DNA of 64,000 bases from Immersiella caudata (lineage: Eukaryota; Ascomycota; Sordariomycetes; Sordariales; Lasiosphaeriaceae). The DNA lies in NCBI GenBank assembly GCA_030512335.1, contig JAULSU010000008.1, forward strand, positions 186,001-250,000. The letters are read 5' to 3'. Shown here piece after piece: positions 32,398 through 43,076 of this stretch. Under the pieces are notes generated by a model that made no database searches, had not been told where the DNA came from, and was given only the letters and a program-made list of their open reading frames with translations. The position numbers were made by a program, and so were the translations under genes. Numbering within the stretch: the stretch's first letter is position 1; each line of letters begins with the position of its first letter.

Positions 32398-34594
32398 TTA
32401 CCACGAATAAGCATCAACCTCCAGCTCAAACACCGTCTTCCCCTTCCTCCCCGCAGCCACCACTGCAGCCCTGACATCGTCACAAAGTCCACCGGGCCCC
32501 GAAACCACAACACCCACCCTCTCCCATCCCGCCTCCGCCTCTTCAGCGATCAACTCCCGAACGTCAAACCTCCTCCCCACACGCACCTCCTTGCTTTCGA
32601 CCTTGCTCAACTCTACAGCCTCCACCAGCGACCTCGCCGATTCAGACACACTCCAAGCCAGTTTAACATTCCAATGGTTATGCGCCCAGGGGAGAATGCC
32701 CGTGATTCCAATACCGCCGGCGATAAGAAGGACACGATCGCAGCGAAGGACTTCGGACGTGTTATTATTCGTATACGGACCGTCAAGGAGTGTGAGAAGT
32801 TTGCTATGTGATTTGAGATAGCTGGTCATGCCAGCTTCCTTCTTGATCATGAGCGTGATTCCAGCGCCGGTGACATCGTGGGATGGGACTGATGCTGAGC
32901 GGGTGGCGGGAAGTTGCTTTTCTTCGTCTTTGGAGGGTGAATCGGAAGGGGAAGGACTTCGCTCGCTCAAGTTTGTGCGTAGCATGTGCGTCGGAATGAC
33001 GGAAAAGGGGTGGTTCTCCCAGGGGCGAAGGGGATTCAACGTGGGGAAGTAAGCGTAGACGTGCTTCCCTGGCTGGGAGCCCCAGCGCACTTGCGGGATG
33101 TCGACGCGGATGTAACCACCGCCGATGTCGGATACTTCTGAGTGGAGGATGCCGCCCTTCAGAACACGTCCGACGCGCATGAGGCGGTCAAAGAACCAGA
33201 CGGCAACGCCGAGGTAGATCCAGAGCTCGTAACCCCATGAGGTGTCGGGCCAGACGATGCCCATGGCGCCGTACCAGATGGTGACGTGGTACCAGCATCC
33301 GACGACGATAAAGATGGCGAGGAGGATGTGAAAAACCAGGAAGAGTTCGTACTGTCCTTTGCGGAAGTAGAGACCGCTGATGAGGACGGAAACGACGGTT
33401 GCGATGGTGGCGACGGCACCCCAGATCCACCATACTGTTTTGGCATTGGCAGAGTAGATCTGCAAGCCAATGATGGAGTGGACGACAACATAGAGGGTGA
33501 AGACGCGGGCGACCCAGCGGTGGAGGAGCAGGAAGGTTGAGTGCGACCAGTTGGACAGCCACAGAAGAACGTTGTTTCGGGAGGCGAAAAGGAACAATAT
33601 GGGGAGAAGCATGAACCCCAGCGTTCCCGTCCGGTAGAGAACATAGGCGGATATCTCGTGCCATGTGTTGGGGAACCAGGCGCTTGGCTGGTCCGACTTG
33701 TGGCTGACGGCGCTGAGGATGAAGTTGAGGGCAACGAACAGGGCGATGTAGAGACTCTGGCCCACTGTGGGCGCGTTGCCGAGCAAAAAGGGAAGTGGGC
33801 GGACTTGAAATGTGCCGATCAGGCTAGGATAGACGACGTAAGGTTTGGCCTTTGGGTCTAATGTTAGTAGCCAATTCCGTCGTCTTTGGGGCTGGTCATA
33901 CCAGATGGAGTAGTCGGGATACAAAGGGTAGGTATCCCAAGATAGTCAGGGCGACGGGCAGGCCAAGAGAGACAAAAATGATGACGAGACTGAATGGTCG
34001 ATGTCAGCATGCCAGTTTGACTGGAGACGGAGGGCAAAAAGGACTGCAGGGTTACCTGAAATCTGACTCCACCTTGCCTTCCCGCGCAACATTGCCCAGC
34101 ACGTTCCACTGTGCCAAATAACTCATTGGATTGACAAGTGAAGTTTGGTTGAGGTCGGTATCGTCGGAAGTCATCTCATAAGTGGGTCTCGTCTCGACGT
34201 TGGCGAGTGCAACAGAATAAGCCCACTTCGCAGCAACCTTTGGGGTGCTTGTGACGAACTGCTCCCAAAATTGCTGCAACTTGGAGATTGGGACGCCATT
34301 CTCGCCGCACTTCTCGCTGAAGCACCAGGCAACCGAGGTCAAGAATGCCGTGTCCTTGGCATAACACTCCGGGGGAGTCATCGACATGTGGCTGTGGCTG
34401 CCGTGATCCCCTTCGCTCATCGGTGTGCAGGCCAGCATGTAAGACGAAAAAGACCGTAGACAAGCTTCCGCACAGAGGGGATCGTAGGGAGAGAAGCCAT
34501 AGCCGGTGAGCCGGACCTGGCCAGCTGCAAATGTCTGGGCGACTAGAAGCGCCAAAAGCGCGAGGATATCGAGGATGAAGGCCCTGTTCGTCAT
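32398..34594 (-). CDS. Ferric reductase-type transmembrane oxidoreductase
   Basis: FRE/NOX-superfamily protein of 692 residues with three exons: 34594-34056, 33989-33902 and 33849-32398. It starts with a signal peptide (ILDILALLALLVAQTFA) and a Cys-rich extracellular region with several Cys (PLCAEACL, MLACTP, PPECYAKD, AWCFSEKCG). Multiple membrane helices follow. The bis-heme helices are visible as HSTFLLLHRWVARVF with VVVHSIIG, and VFHILLAIFIVVGCWYH. The FAD site is HPFSVIP and the NAD(P) site is GGIGITG with VVVSGPGG near the C-terminus. It would move electrons from cytosolic NADPH across the membrane to reduce Fe(III) or Cu(II). The last intron has two possible acceptors; 33850 keeps the frame. 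Confidence 0.88.
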
Positions 34595-35737
34595 CTTGGC
34601 CGTCAATGTCAGAGGCCAACTCACGACCAAGACTCTGGCGGGCTTTCCTGAATGCTGGGTTCGATGAAGCCGGTTGCGCAGTCAGGATGTGGCAAACGGA
34701 TAGATTGTCAGTGGGCCAAGTTGGAAGCCGCGAACCAGAGCAGGCGGGATGCAACGCAACACTGTCTTCCTTTATCTTCGGTGTGACTGGCGAGCTAAAA
34801 AGATACCCAGGTACATGTTGAGCGAGTATGAGCGCGTTTCTGTGCATGCAGGGCCATGTCTGTCTTGGCGCTAGTGACAAACCATTTCTCGACCAATCCT
34901 CTCACCTTAAGGGGAGGAGCATGCATCGTGGCGCTTTGTGGCGTCGCTGTGCGTCGCATTGACAGGGTTGGGGTACTGCAAGAGCACTTTTCTTGGCTGC
35001 ATTGGAATGATTTTCATGGAATGGATGACCCAGCAAACTGGTTCAGCTTCGGGACGAGTCTGTGGTGGGATGTGTCATGGGGTATGGGGATGCCCCATTC
35101 TTACCCAGAGCAAAGGCCATCCTTTACCATTCTGTATCTCGGTGGGCTCCGTTTGCGACACTTTGTGATGGGAAGAGGGGGCAATCCAAAGACCTCGAAT
35201 TGTCAGCAAAGCCACCCCTAGTTGCTTGACCGACCTTTGTTTTTTCCCGATATCCTGGTTTCGATCTGTTGATGAGGAAAAATCTCCAATGTTACAGACA
35301 GTTCGCTCTTGGCCGGTGTCCGGCATCCGCAATCCCATTGGTATGGCCAGGCACAAGAACCGAACGGCACGGTTTTTGGCGAACATTGAGGAAATAGGCC
35401 TCCCGAAACACCGAGCGCCGAGAACCGGAAATTTAGGCCCTGTCCCTGAAAATGATTCCGGGGATGCAAGTGGCAGCGGCACAACGCGGGATCTCGACCT
35501 TCACCTCGTGGTGCTGGAGCGGGAAGCAGCTCAACCGCGATTTAGCCACTGGCAAAACACCTATCAGCGCGTTTCTTGCTCAGGAACCGTTTATGGGATT
35601 TCAGCTTAGCCAGGAAGGCAATGAGGACTCCGCTCTTGCAAGGCAGGTATAACTTGAAGGATATGAACATGCTCCGGGGTCCAACAGTTCCCGGATCCCA
35701 CGGTTCCATGGGATTTGCCCCTCGCCGCAACGCTACG
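34595..35737. other. Divergent intergenic region; no gene seen
   Basis: About 1.1 kb between the ferric reductase and the berberine-bridge-type oxidase. Only unstructured open frames occur. Confidence 0.4.
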
Positions 35738-37954
35738 ATGAAACGCAGCGCCATTGTTCTCGGCTTCGCCCTCCAGTTGTCCAGCGTAGCAGCGCAGACA
35801 GCGAACTTTCCCTACGAGGAGAGTCAGCTCCAATGGCGAGACACGCTCGGCAACCCCTTTATTCGCCCCGGCAATGCTTCGCAGCTCCCAGATGAAGCAT
35901 CGCGGCCACTATGCAAGGCGTGGCCCGGAAGTCAAGACTGGCCTACCCAGGACGAATGGAGGCAGTTTAATATTTCCCTCGATGGAGCCCTCCTGAGACC
36001 CGAGCCCCCTGCATTTGCGTGTCACGAAGGACCGAGATACAATGCTGATCAATGCAGATGGCTCGTCCGAGAAGCTGGTCGTACGAGCTTCTGGATTGAT
36101 AATCCGCTGGCCATCTTGACGCCATGGCCGCAGGGAAATACGTGCCCGGCCACATTGGACAAGAAGGGAACGTGCACGCGAGGTGGATCCCCGGAATACG
36201 TGGTGAGAGTGGCGACGGTGAAGCACGTTCAAGCCGCGGTAAACTTTGCGAGGAACAAGAATATCAGGGTGGTGATCAAGTGCGTTCTTTCATTTGCGTG
36301 AGGGAACATGTCTAACAGGTTGCAGAAACACCGGCCATGACTTTGGCGGGCGGTCCACGGGGGCGGGCTCACTCAGCATCTGGACACACAACCTGAAGTT
36401 CTTCGAGTTTGTCCCCAACTACGAGGGACCAGGATACACCGGCTTGGCTGTCCGAGTTGGGGCTGGAATACAGGCATCAGAGTTACGGAATCTCGCCTCT
36501 ACTTATAACATCACGGTGGCAGCACCTGGAGGCGGGACGGTCGGTGTTGCTGGTGGGTGGATCGCGTCTGGAGGCCACGGCGCGCTGACATCCAAAATCG
36601 GGCTTGGATCTGATCAAGTCCTTTCGATCAATGTGGTGACTGCGGACGGGCAGGTTCTCACTGCTAGTCCGGAGATGAATCACGATCTCTGGTGGGCTCT
36701 CAGGGGTGGCGGCCCGAGTAAGTCAATTCGAACCCAAGCACCCCCTGAATGACTATCCCATGCTGACTTCACCCAGGCACTTATGGTGTTGTCACGTCAG
36801 TTGTCATGAAGGCGTATCCCACGATTCGCACAACATCAATCTCGGTGGCCTTCTCAGTCAACCCTAATGCAACCCAAGCGGCATCTCTCAGGGGCCCTTT
36901 TCGAGGGAGCTCTCCCAGCCCCTTCCCGACAGCGCCCATCACCGCCCCTTTCCCAAATGCCACCAGCACATTCCCCTTTCCCAACACCACTGCACCCCGG
37001 AACGTCACAGTTCCACCACGCGGCAACTCCAACCCCACACTCACCGACGTCCAGGCATTCTGGCACGGCGTCCGCCTCACCTACCGCTACTGCACCAAAG
37101 TCCAAGCCGTTGGCGGGTACTGCTACAGTTACATCTACCCTCTTGGCAACTCCTCCTTCCGCTTCACCCACTCCTTCACCATCCCCGACCTTTCCCCCGC
37201 CAACGCCTCCCTACTCATGGCTCCCCTCTACACCACTCTCGCCCTCGGCGGCATAAACCTCACCCAACCCCGCCTCCCCACCCAACCCCAACGCGGCCCC
37301 TCCCCCTCCGGCGCCCGACCCCCCTTTCCAATCCCAACCGGCACCCGTCCCTCCCCAAACCCAACACCCGTCCGCGAATCCGGCGCCGCCTCCCTCTCCT
37401 CCACGCGCTACCGCTCCCGCCTCATCCCCCAATCCATCTTCGACTCCGACCCCCTCTACGAAGCACTCTTCTCCGCCATCATCTCCGGCGTCGCCGAAGG
37501 CGGCTACACCTTCCACGGCATCGCCTACACTCCCACGCTATCTATCGCCGGCCCCCTCGGCGTCGACTCCGCCGTTAACCCTGCGTGGCGCCGCTCCGCG
37601 TTACACGCCTCCTTTATGGATAATATCCCTGACAATCTCACTCCTCTCGAGGCGCGCCTGCGCGATGCAAGAGGACGCCGCTACGCGGATGCACTTTCGT
37701 TGAAGGGGGTGGAAGGGGGTGGTGAAATTGGGGCGTATATGAATGAGGGGGATCCGACGGAGGTGGAGTGGCAGGCGAGCTTTTATGGCATGGAGAAGTA
37801 TGGACGGTTGTTGAGGGCGAAGAGGGTGAGGGATCCGTGGGGAGTGTTTTGGGCGCCAACGACACCAGGGAGTGAGGAGTGGGAGGTGAAGACGCTGGAT
37901 GGGTATCCCGGGAGTCAGAATGGGAGGTTGTGTAGGACGGGTAGAGGGGTGTAA
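35738..37954 (+). CDS. Secreted FAD-linked oxidase, berberine-bridge type
   Basis: Protein of 703 residues with three exons: 35738-36279, 36326-36717 and 36777-37954. It has a signal peptide (IVLGFALQLSSVAAQ) and an FAD-binding PCMH domain. The covalent flavin His lies in KNTGHDFGGRSTGAGSL. The second covalent site seen in bicovalent enzymes (a Cys) is replaced in PGGGTVGVAGGWIASGGHG, so only one flavin bond is predicted. The BBE C-terminal region is recognisable (NPAWRRSALHASF and RVRDPWGVFWAP). A Pro/Asn-rich insertion, about residues 335-385 and 455-490, lengthens it over the usual 480-600 residues. Such enzymes oxidise sugars, alcohols or alkaloid-like metabolites. No cluster backbone gene is near it. 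Confidence 0.85.
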
Positions 37955-38187
37955 ATGCGATGGTGTAGTTCTTGCCAGGGGTTGGCTTGTCAGCTTCAGT
38001 TTTGGCGAGGTTAGTGTGATTGAAAGTGCGGGCTTAGGTTTTTGGGACTGTTCAGTCGATTCAAGCACGTTCAAGCAACAATTCAGTCCTCTTCTCTTAC
38101 TTTAATACAAAGTATTACAAGCACCGTACTCCCTACGCTTCTTGGCCGTGAGTGCCGTCGGCTACATGACGCCGAGCTCAGGGTGCC

Positions 38188-38604
38188 CTACATCCCAAAC
38201 ATTCCAGATGCCATTAAAGCTCCGACGAAACTCAGCCCACTCGCAACTCTCAGACTTGATCCTGACCATGTTTTCTGAGGTGATAAGACGACTGAGGTTA
38301 CTGAGGCCGAAGTGGTCTTAGGAGCTGTCGAGCCCGTTGTCTTGGGCTTGGGGGTTGTCGTAAGACTGGTTCCGGGGCAGTACTCAGTCGCAGTCGGTGT
38401 GATGTAGGGCTTGAATCGATCAGGGGACGTCTATTCATAGATACACTCGTGATCTTAACAATCTCCGGAGATGGTATCGAAGAAGGCTGATTGGCAAGCC
38501 GGGTTGTTGTCGCAGTATGCAACGCATTCTTCGTATTTCGTGAAGCGGGTGTACGCGGAGCCCGTGGCCACGATGGCGATGAGAGCGGCGAGGGCGGGCT
38601 TCAT
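38188..38604 (-). pseudogene. GPI-anchored Cys-rich cell-surface protein, two in-frame stops
   Basis: One frame runs 139 codons from an ATG at 38604 to a TAG at 38188. It has a signal peptide (ALAALIAIVATGSA), a Cys-rich head (YEECVAYCDNNPACQSAF), a Ser/Thr/Pro/Lys-rich stalk (SLTTTPKPKTTGSTAPKTT) and a hydrophobic tail after small residues (WSGSSLRVASGLSFVGALMA), the layout of a small GPI-anchored surface protein. The frame is broken by TAA at 38455-38457 and TAG at 38431-38433. Both can arise from a glutamine codon (CAA, CAG) by one C-to-T change in a CpA context. No intron with good signals removes both. If translation stops at the first, only 49 residues remain. Confidence 0.6.
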
Positions 38605-39308
38605 GGTGACCTTCTCTTGTCGTGTTGGCGGCGGGAGTGCTGATTCGAAACCCGAATAGACAGTCGAAGCAAAAGAAGGAAGTCCCCTTCCCGCCGTGAA
38701 GGTCTTGGCTTTGAAGTCTTATGTGAAATAAGCTTCCAGTGCCGTGCGCATGGTTTTGATCGGCCCGTCCATGACCAGTCCCTGGCGAGGACCAGAAGCG
38801 AAATGATCCTTTTTTTCAGCTCTGATATCTGACCCAATCACGATATAACTCGCCAAACAAGCCGGAGGAAACCGCCCGGAACCCAATGTCAATGGGGTCT
38901 GACTGTGCACGACTCTCCAAGGCCGAGGACAAAGCATTGTCCCAAAATGGCGACTCAAATCGACCAAGGGGCCTGATGCTTTGTCGGCCGCCTCCAGCGG
39001 CTGGGTCCGCGTGCTTTTCTCGCACACAACAGCAGCCCGGGGCTACTCAGCTCACTTTCGAACTTCTTCATACCACGGCAGAGAACAAGGAGAAACATCA
39101 TCATGCAGGGGTAAAACGGATAGCTAGACATTATTTCTGTTGACTGCCCTAGCTGCATCTCCTTCCAAAAGGAATGAATGGCCCTTCCAATAACCGGACC
39201 TGTAAGGTATTGAAAACAAACTCCAGATGCCATCCATGCATATGCTATCACAACTAAGCTCATTACCAGTAGGTATCATCACCTCCTCCGGTTTCCGTCC
39301 TTGGCCAT
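38605..39308. other. Intergenic; no gene seen
   Basis: Open frames here carry no domain, signal peptide or splice support. Confidence 0.4.
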
Positions 39309-39811
39309 CTAAGAAGGCTGAATCCACGGGCGGCACTTGTTCGCAGCGCAGAAGCCGTTGCAGCAAGGGCCGACATATTGCCCATTTCGATAGCAGTCGC
39401 TGTAGATGGGAATGCAAATGCCGAGGCAGCTCACTCCAGTCACAGGCTGCGGGGGGCCGATGATGACTTGGTTGACACCCTCAGGGGTGATGCCACCGAC
39501 GAGAGCCTTCTCGCCCTGGGTGTAGAAGGTGCACTGGCCGATAGCGTTGTAGTCGGGAGCGTCGATAATGTTGACGGCGATGTTGTTGTCTAAGGCGAAG
39601 GGTTAGGAATGGAAATACTAGGACTTATCTAGAGACTGGAGGGATGAAACTAACTGGTAGGGTAGACTTTTCCATCAGCGGGGAATGCCATGGAGTAGGA
39701 GGCGGGACCGCCATGGAAGGTTAGGTGGACCGTCTGAGGCGTGTCGCGCTCCTCAATGGGAGAGGCGGCTGCGAGGCCGAGGAGAAGAGCGACTGCCGGA
39801 AGAAGCATCAT
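39309..39811 (-). CDS. Small secreted Cys-rich protein with knottin-like tail
   Basis: Two exons, 39811-39655 and 39589-39309, encode 145 residues. A signal peptide (LLPAVALLLGLAAASP) is followed by a beta-rich region of about 80 residues (QTVHLTFHGGPASYSMAF, then IIDAPDYNAIGQCTFY) and a Cys-dense tail. The tail spacing C-x3-C-x6-C-x9-CC-x3-C-x4-C (CLGIC, SDCYRNG, GPCCNGFCAANKC) includes the adjacent-Cys pattern of inhibitor-cystine-knot folds. In fungi such proteins are candidate effectors or antimicrobial peptides. This is a fold-level inference; I recognise no named family. The second M of MM could also be the start. Confidence 0.7.
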
Positions 39812-41835
39812 TTTGATGATTTGTGAACCTTGTTCGTGAGATGAAGTGAGCGACGATGGGATGGAATAGAATGCCAAGGCTCCTGGAATGCAAGCGTACA
39901 AGTCGACTTTATACCTCTGGATGCCAGTGCTGTACCTATCTCACCACCAGCCGATGATGGTCCCAAACAGCAAACGCCACAGCCGCACTCGACCCAGCTG
40001 AACACGGGTTCCCCGTTCTGGTGGTGTAGTGGTCGAATGGCGAAGCATCCGACGTTGCAACGGCTGCCAATACGATGGCGTCTTTTTTTGGCGAGACCCC
40101 GCAAGGGCCAATTTATACGCTCAACGCTGTAATACGAGAAAGGGGCTTGGCATTTTTGCAGGTGGTGCTAGATGCGGGGAGCCCGCTGACCTCAAGCTGG
40201 CGTGACAGACGGTCGTGATTGATAGGTCCCTGAGCTAATGCTCCGATTTGGTCACCAATGGGAAGATCGACGATATTGGCCGTGCTTGCCGCAAGAAATC
40301 CTGGAATCGAGAAACGGTAGCCCGCACAAGCGGTTGCCAGAAAAAAGCGAACTGCAAAGATTGGTGGCCCCAGCGTTTGTGGTCTGATCCTAACATCCAC
40401 TACCAATTTTGCAACAGTTCTACAGCACCACAATGGTGAATTCCATGGAGTGCGAATGCAGCAAGTGATAGCGTCTTGGAGGTCTCATGACAGGCTGGTA
40501 ACAGGGCTAGACTTCGAGATACGAGCGCTTAAATACAAATTTGGCTGTGTGGCGATGTATCTGCAGGTAGTGAGTTCGCTTTTTTCTGGCAACCGCTTGC
40601 CCGCATCAGAATCTTGAAGAGTAAGCCGGGGCGATGTTCCCACACTCAGCGCCAGCAATGGCTTGCACCTATCGAAAAAAACAGGAATTGGGTTAGTGGG
40701 TGTGAGATCATTTACTTCCGCGATATCCACCACTCTATAGCTATGACGTGAGCCTGCTGACGAGCTGAGGCTTCCCGACGCATCATCCAGAAGAGGTATG
40801 CTTTGAAGTCGCACAATACAACGCGAAGCCAACTGCCTGCCCGTTGTCAGCACCGCCGCACAACTCAAATCCTCACTTTCGCATCCACCATCGCACATGT
40901 GGCAACTGCAGCGCTTCAGCATCGAACGACTCCCCTGCACGCCATTAGCGACAAGCCTTTGGTGGAGACACTCGTGGTCTTGAACCCGGATGCGCAGTAA
41001 CTTAGCCTATTGATGTTGCATTCGGGTGATGGAAGGTTGCACTGGGCTGGGTTCAGGGGCACATATGCCTGCCATACAACAGCATCATATTCCTCTTCAA
41101 CTTTTTACGTCACCCACTGGGTAAAATATCATATAGACAGCTTTTGTGGAGAAAGTTGCGTCTACAATACCGAGTGATCACGTAAACAAACCCAGGAGAA
41201 GACCTCCCCTAACGATGCGCTTCGTCTGCGCCGCTGCGTTGAAACCCCCCCAACTGTACCAACGGGAGCATCCAGGGAAAGCTGTAAATTACAGTCGCAT
41301 TCGTGGCAGTAATACCGCGACTGAGGTGGGCGGCGTCCACCAAGAATGTCCCAGATACGTCGAGTTGCTCGGCGATGTCTGAAAAGCAGTCACATTAGTT
41401 CAAATGCATCAATAGGGGCTTCATCCTGATTAATTCTCGCTTCCAACGAACCGGAAGATCGTGTTATTCCTGAGGTCCTTAGAAATCCCATCGCAATGAT
41501 TCATTTTTATCATGTGCAAGCTCAGGGGTTCAAGGGTCACCAACAATTTTTGGCCTTCGTCCGTCTCGGACGAAATTCTGCGCCTTTGTCATCAAGTGAT
41601 TGACAAGCAGCTTTCGGCCGAGGGGTGGCTTGCTGACATAACTACAAACTCCAAAGGCGCAAAAGTCGTGTTTAGACGAAGGTTGTTAGAAATGGTAGAA
41701 CAGAGACCACACATATAAAGACCCGAGAGATCCAAACCATTTCACTGTTCATCAATACCTACCAAATCTCCGGTTCCATCCGCTCCTCCCCCTTGCACGC
41801 TGCGAAAATTCACTTACAACTACATCAGTCCTACC
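39812..41835. other. Large intergenic stretch; no gene seen
   Basis: About 2 kb. Frames present are short and featureless. The final 100 bases before the NmrA-like start are C- and A-rich leader sequence. Confidence 0.4.
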
Positions 41836-42738
41836 ATGGCCATCCAAACAGTCGCAGTCATTGGTGCCTCTGGCAATGTCGGTGCTCCCACCGTTCAAGC
41901 CCTCCTCGCAGCAGGTTTCAAAGTCACCGCCATCAGCCGCACAACCTCCACTGCAACATTTCCCCCTTCCGTCACCGTCATCAAAGCGGACCTTTCTTCC
42001 ATCGAGTCACTCACGTCCGCATTTAAAGACCAAGACGCCGTCATAGTCACCACTGCCACCTCCGAAGTCGACAAACAAACCATTCTCGTCGACGCCGCCG
42101 TTGCCGCCGGCGTCAAGCGCTTCATTCCCTCTGAGTTCGGCCATGCCTTTCCGAAACTCTCTGGCGGACTCGCCGCCATCCTATCCGCCAAGGCCAAAGT
42201 GGCCGAGTACATCGAGGAGAAGGCCAGGGCTCACCAGGAGTTCACATGGACGACGATCGCAACCAGTCCCTTTTTTGACTGGGGGCTGGATCACGGACTG
42301 TGGGGTATCAACTTGAAGGAGAAGACGGCGCGTGTAATTGACTCAGGGGACGAGCTTGTGTCGACTTCGACGCTGGGTTTCGTCGCCCAAACAATTGTGT
42401 CCGTGCTGCAGCGTGAGGAGGAGACTAAGAACAAGTTGATCGAGGTTGTGGAGTTCAATGTCAGTCAAAATGAGGTTTTGAGGACCTTTGAGGAGGAAAC
42501 GGGGAGCAAGCTTGAAGTCCAGGTGTTGAGTGGAAAGGAGTTGGGGAGGGCGGGAGAGGAGAAGCTGGCGAAGGGGGATGTCTGGGCGGCTTTCTTCGAC
42601 TTGTTGCTTGCGTGGAGTTTTGCGGATGGGGGCAATCACGCTGTGAAGGAGGATGAGTTGGCCAATACGCAGCTAGGGCTGAAGGGGCAGAGTGTTCGTG
42701 AGGCTATCAGGAAGTACATTAAGACTTGCAGTGGCTAA
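41836..42738 (+). CDS. NmrA-like / isoflavone-reductase-like NAD(P)-binding protein
   Basis: Single-exon protein of 300 residues, the normal size for the family. The Rossmann nucleotide-binding loop is at the N-terminus (VAVIGASGNVGAPTVQALL) and TTATSEVDKQ lines the pocket. The GVKRFIPSEFG segment is the family signature of isoflavone-reductase-like and NmrA-like proteins. These atypical short-chain dehydrogenases act as redox-sensing regulators or reductases of phenolic metabolites. Sequence alone does not tell which. The catalytic-type Lys of active reductases may correspond to the Lys in LSAKAKVAEYI. Confidence 0.85.
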   Translation: MAIQTVAVIGASGNVGAPTVQALLAAGFKVTAISRTTSTATFPPSVTVIKADLSSIESLTSAFKDQDAVIVTTATSEVDKQTILVDAAVAAGVKRFIPSEFGHAFPKLSGGLAAILSAKAKVAEYIEEKARAHQEFTWTTIATSPFFDWGLDHGLWGINLKEKTARVIDSGDELVSTSTLGFVAQTIVSVLQREEETKNKLIEVVEFNVSQNEVLRTFEEETGSKLEVQVLSGKELGRAGEEKLAKGDVWAAFFDLLLAWSFADGGNHAVKEDELANTQLGLKGQSVREAIRKYIKTCSG

Positions 42739-43076
42739 TGCTGAGAGGTGAGGGAGCCAAGGACCTGGTTGTCTGCCTGGATGGCGAGGTCAATCGCGCG
42801 CGAGCATTCGCCTGAAGAGGGGCACAGCTTCCCGATGCCCAATCGGAAGTTGTTAGTTAATTGCCGGGCCCCTGTCCACCCAATCAAATCACGTTGATGC
42901 CTGACCTTCTTCGCCTAAGAAACAGGCCGCATCCTCACGCTCCAGTTTTCACAGTCACCCAATATGACAGCACACAGTTCAAATTTTAACTGCACCAAGT
43001 TCACCGACAACACAAGGCGGATCTTCATGCCCAACTACCGCAAGTGATCCAGAAAGACGATCGAAACCATGCCACC
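42739..43076. other. Intergenic; upstream region of the HET gene with two short upstream ORFs
   Basis: Contains a six-codon upstream ORF (43027-43047). An out-of-frame ATG at 43069 opens an ORF running past the main start to about 43119. Both lie in the probable 5' leader and could reduce translation of the HET protein. Confidence 0.4.

Noticed and set aside
40021..40070. tRNA-like stretch (tggtgtagtggtcgaatgg)
   Set aside because: No matching B-box (GGTTCGAATCC) at the right distance and no cloverleaf could be drawn.
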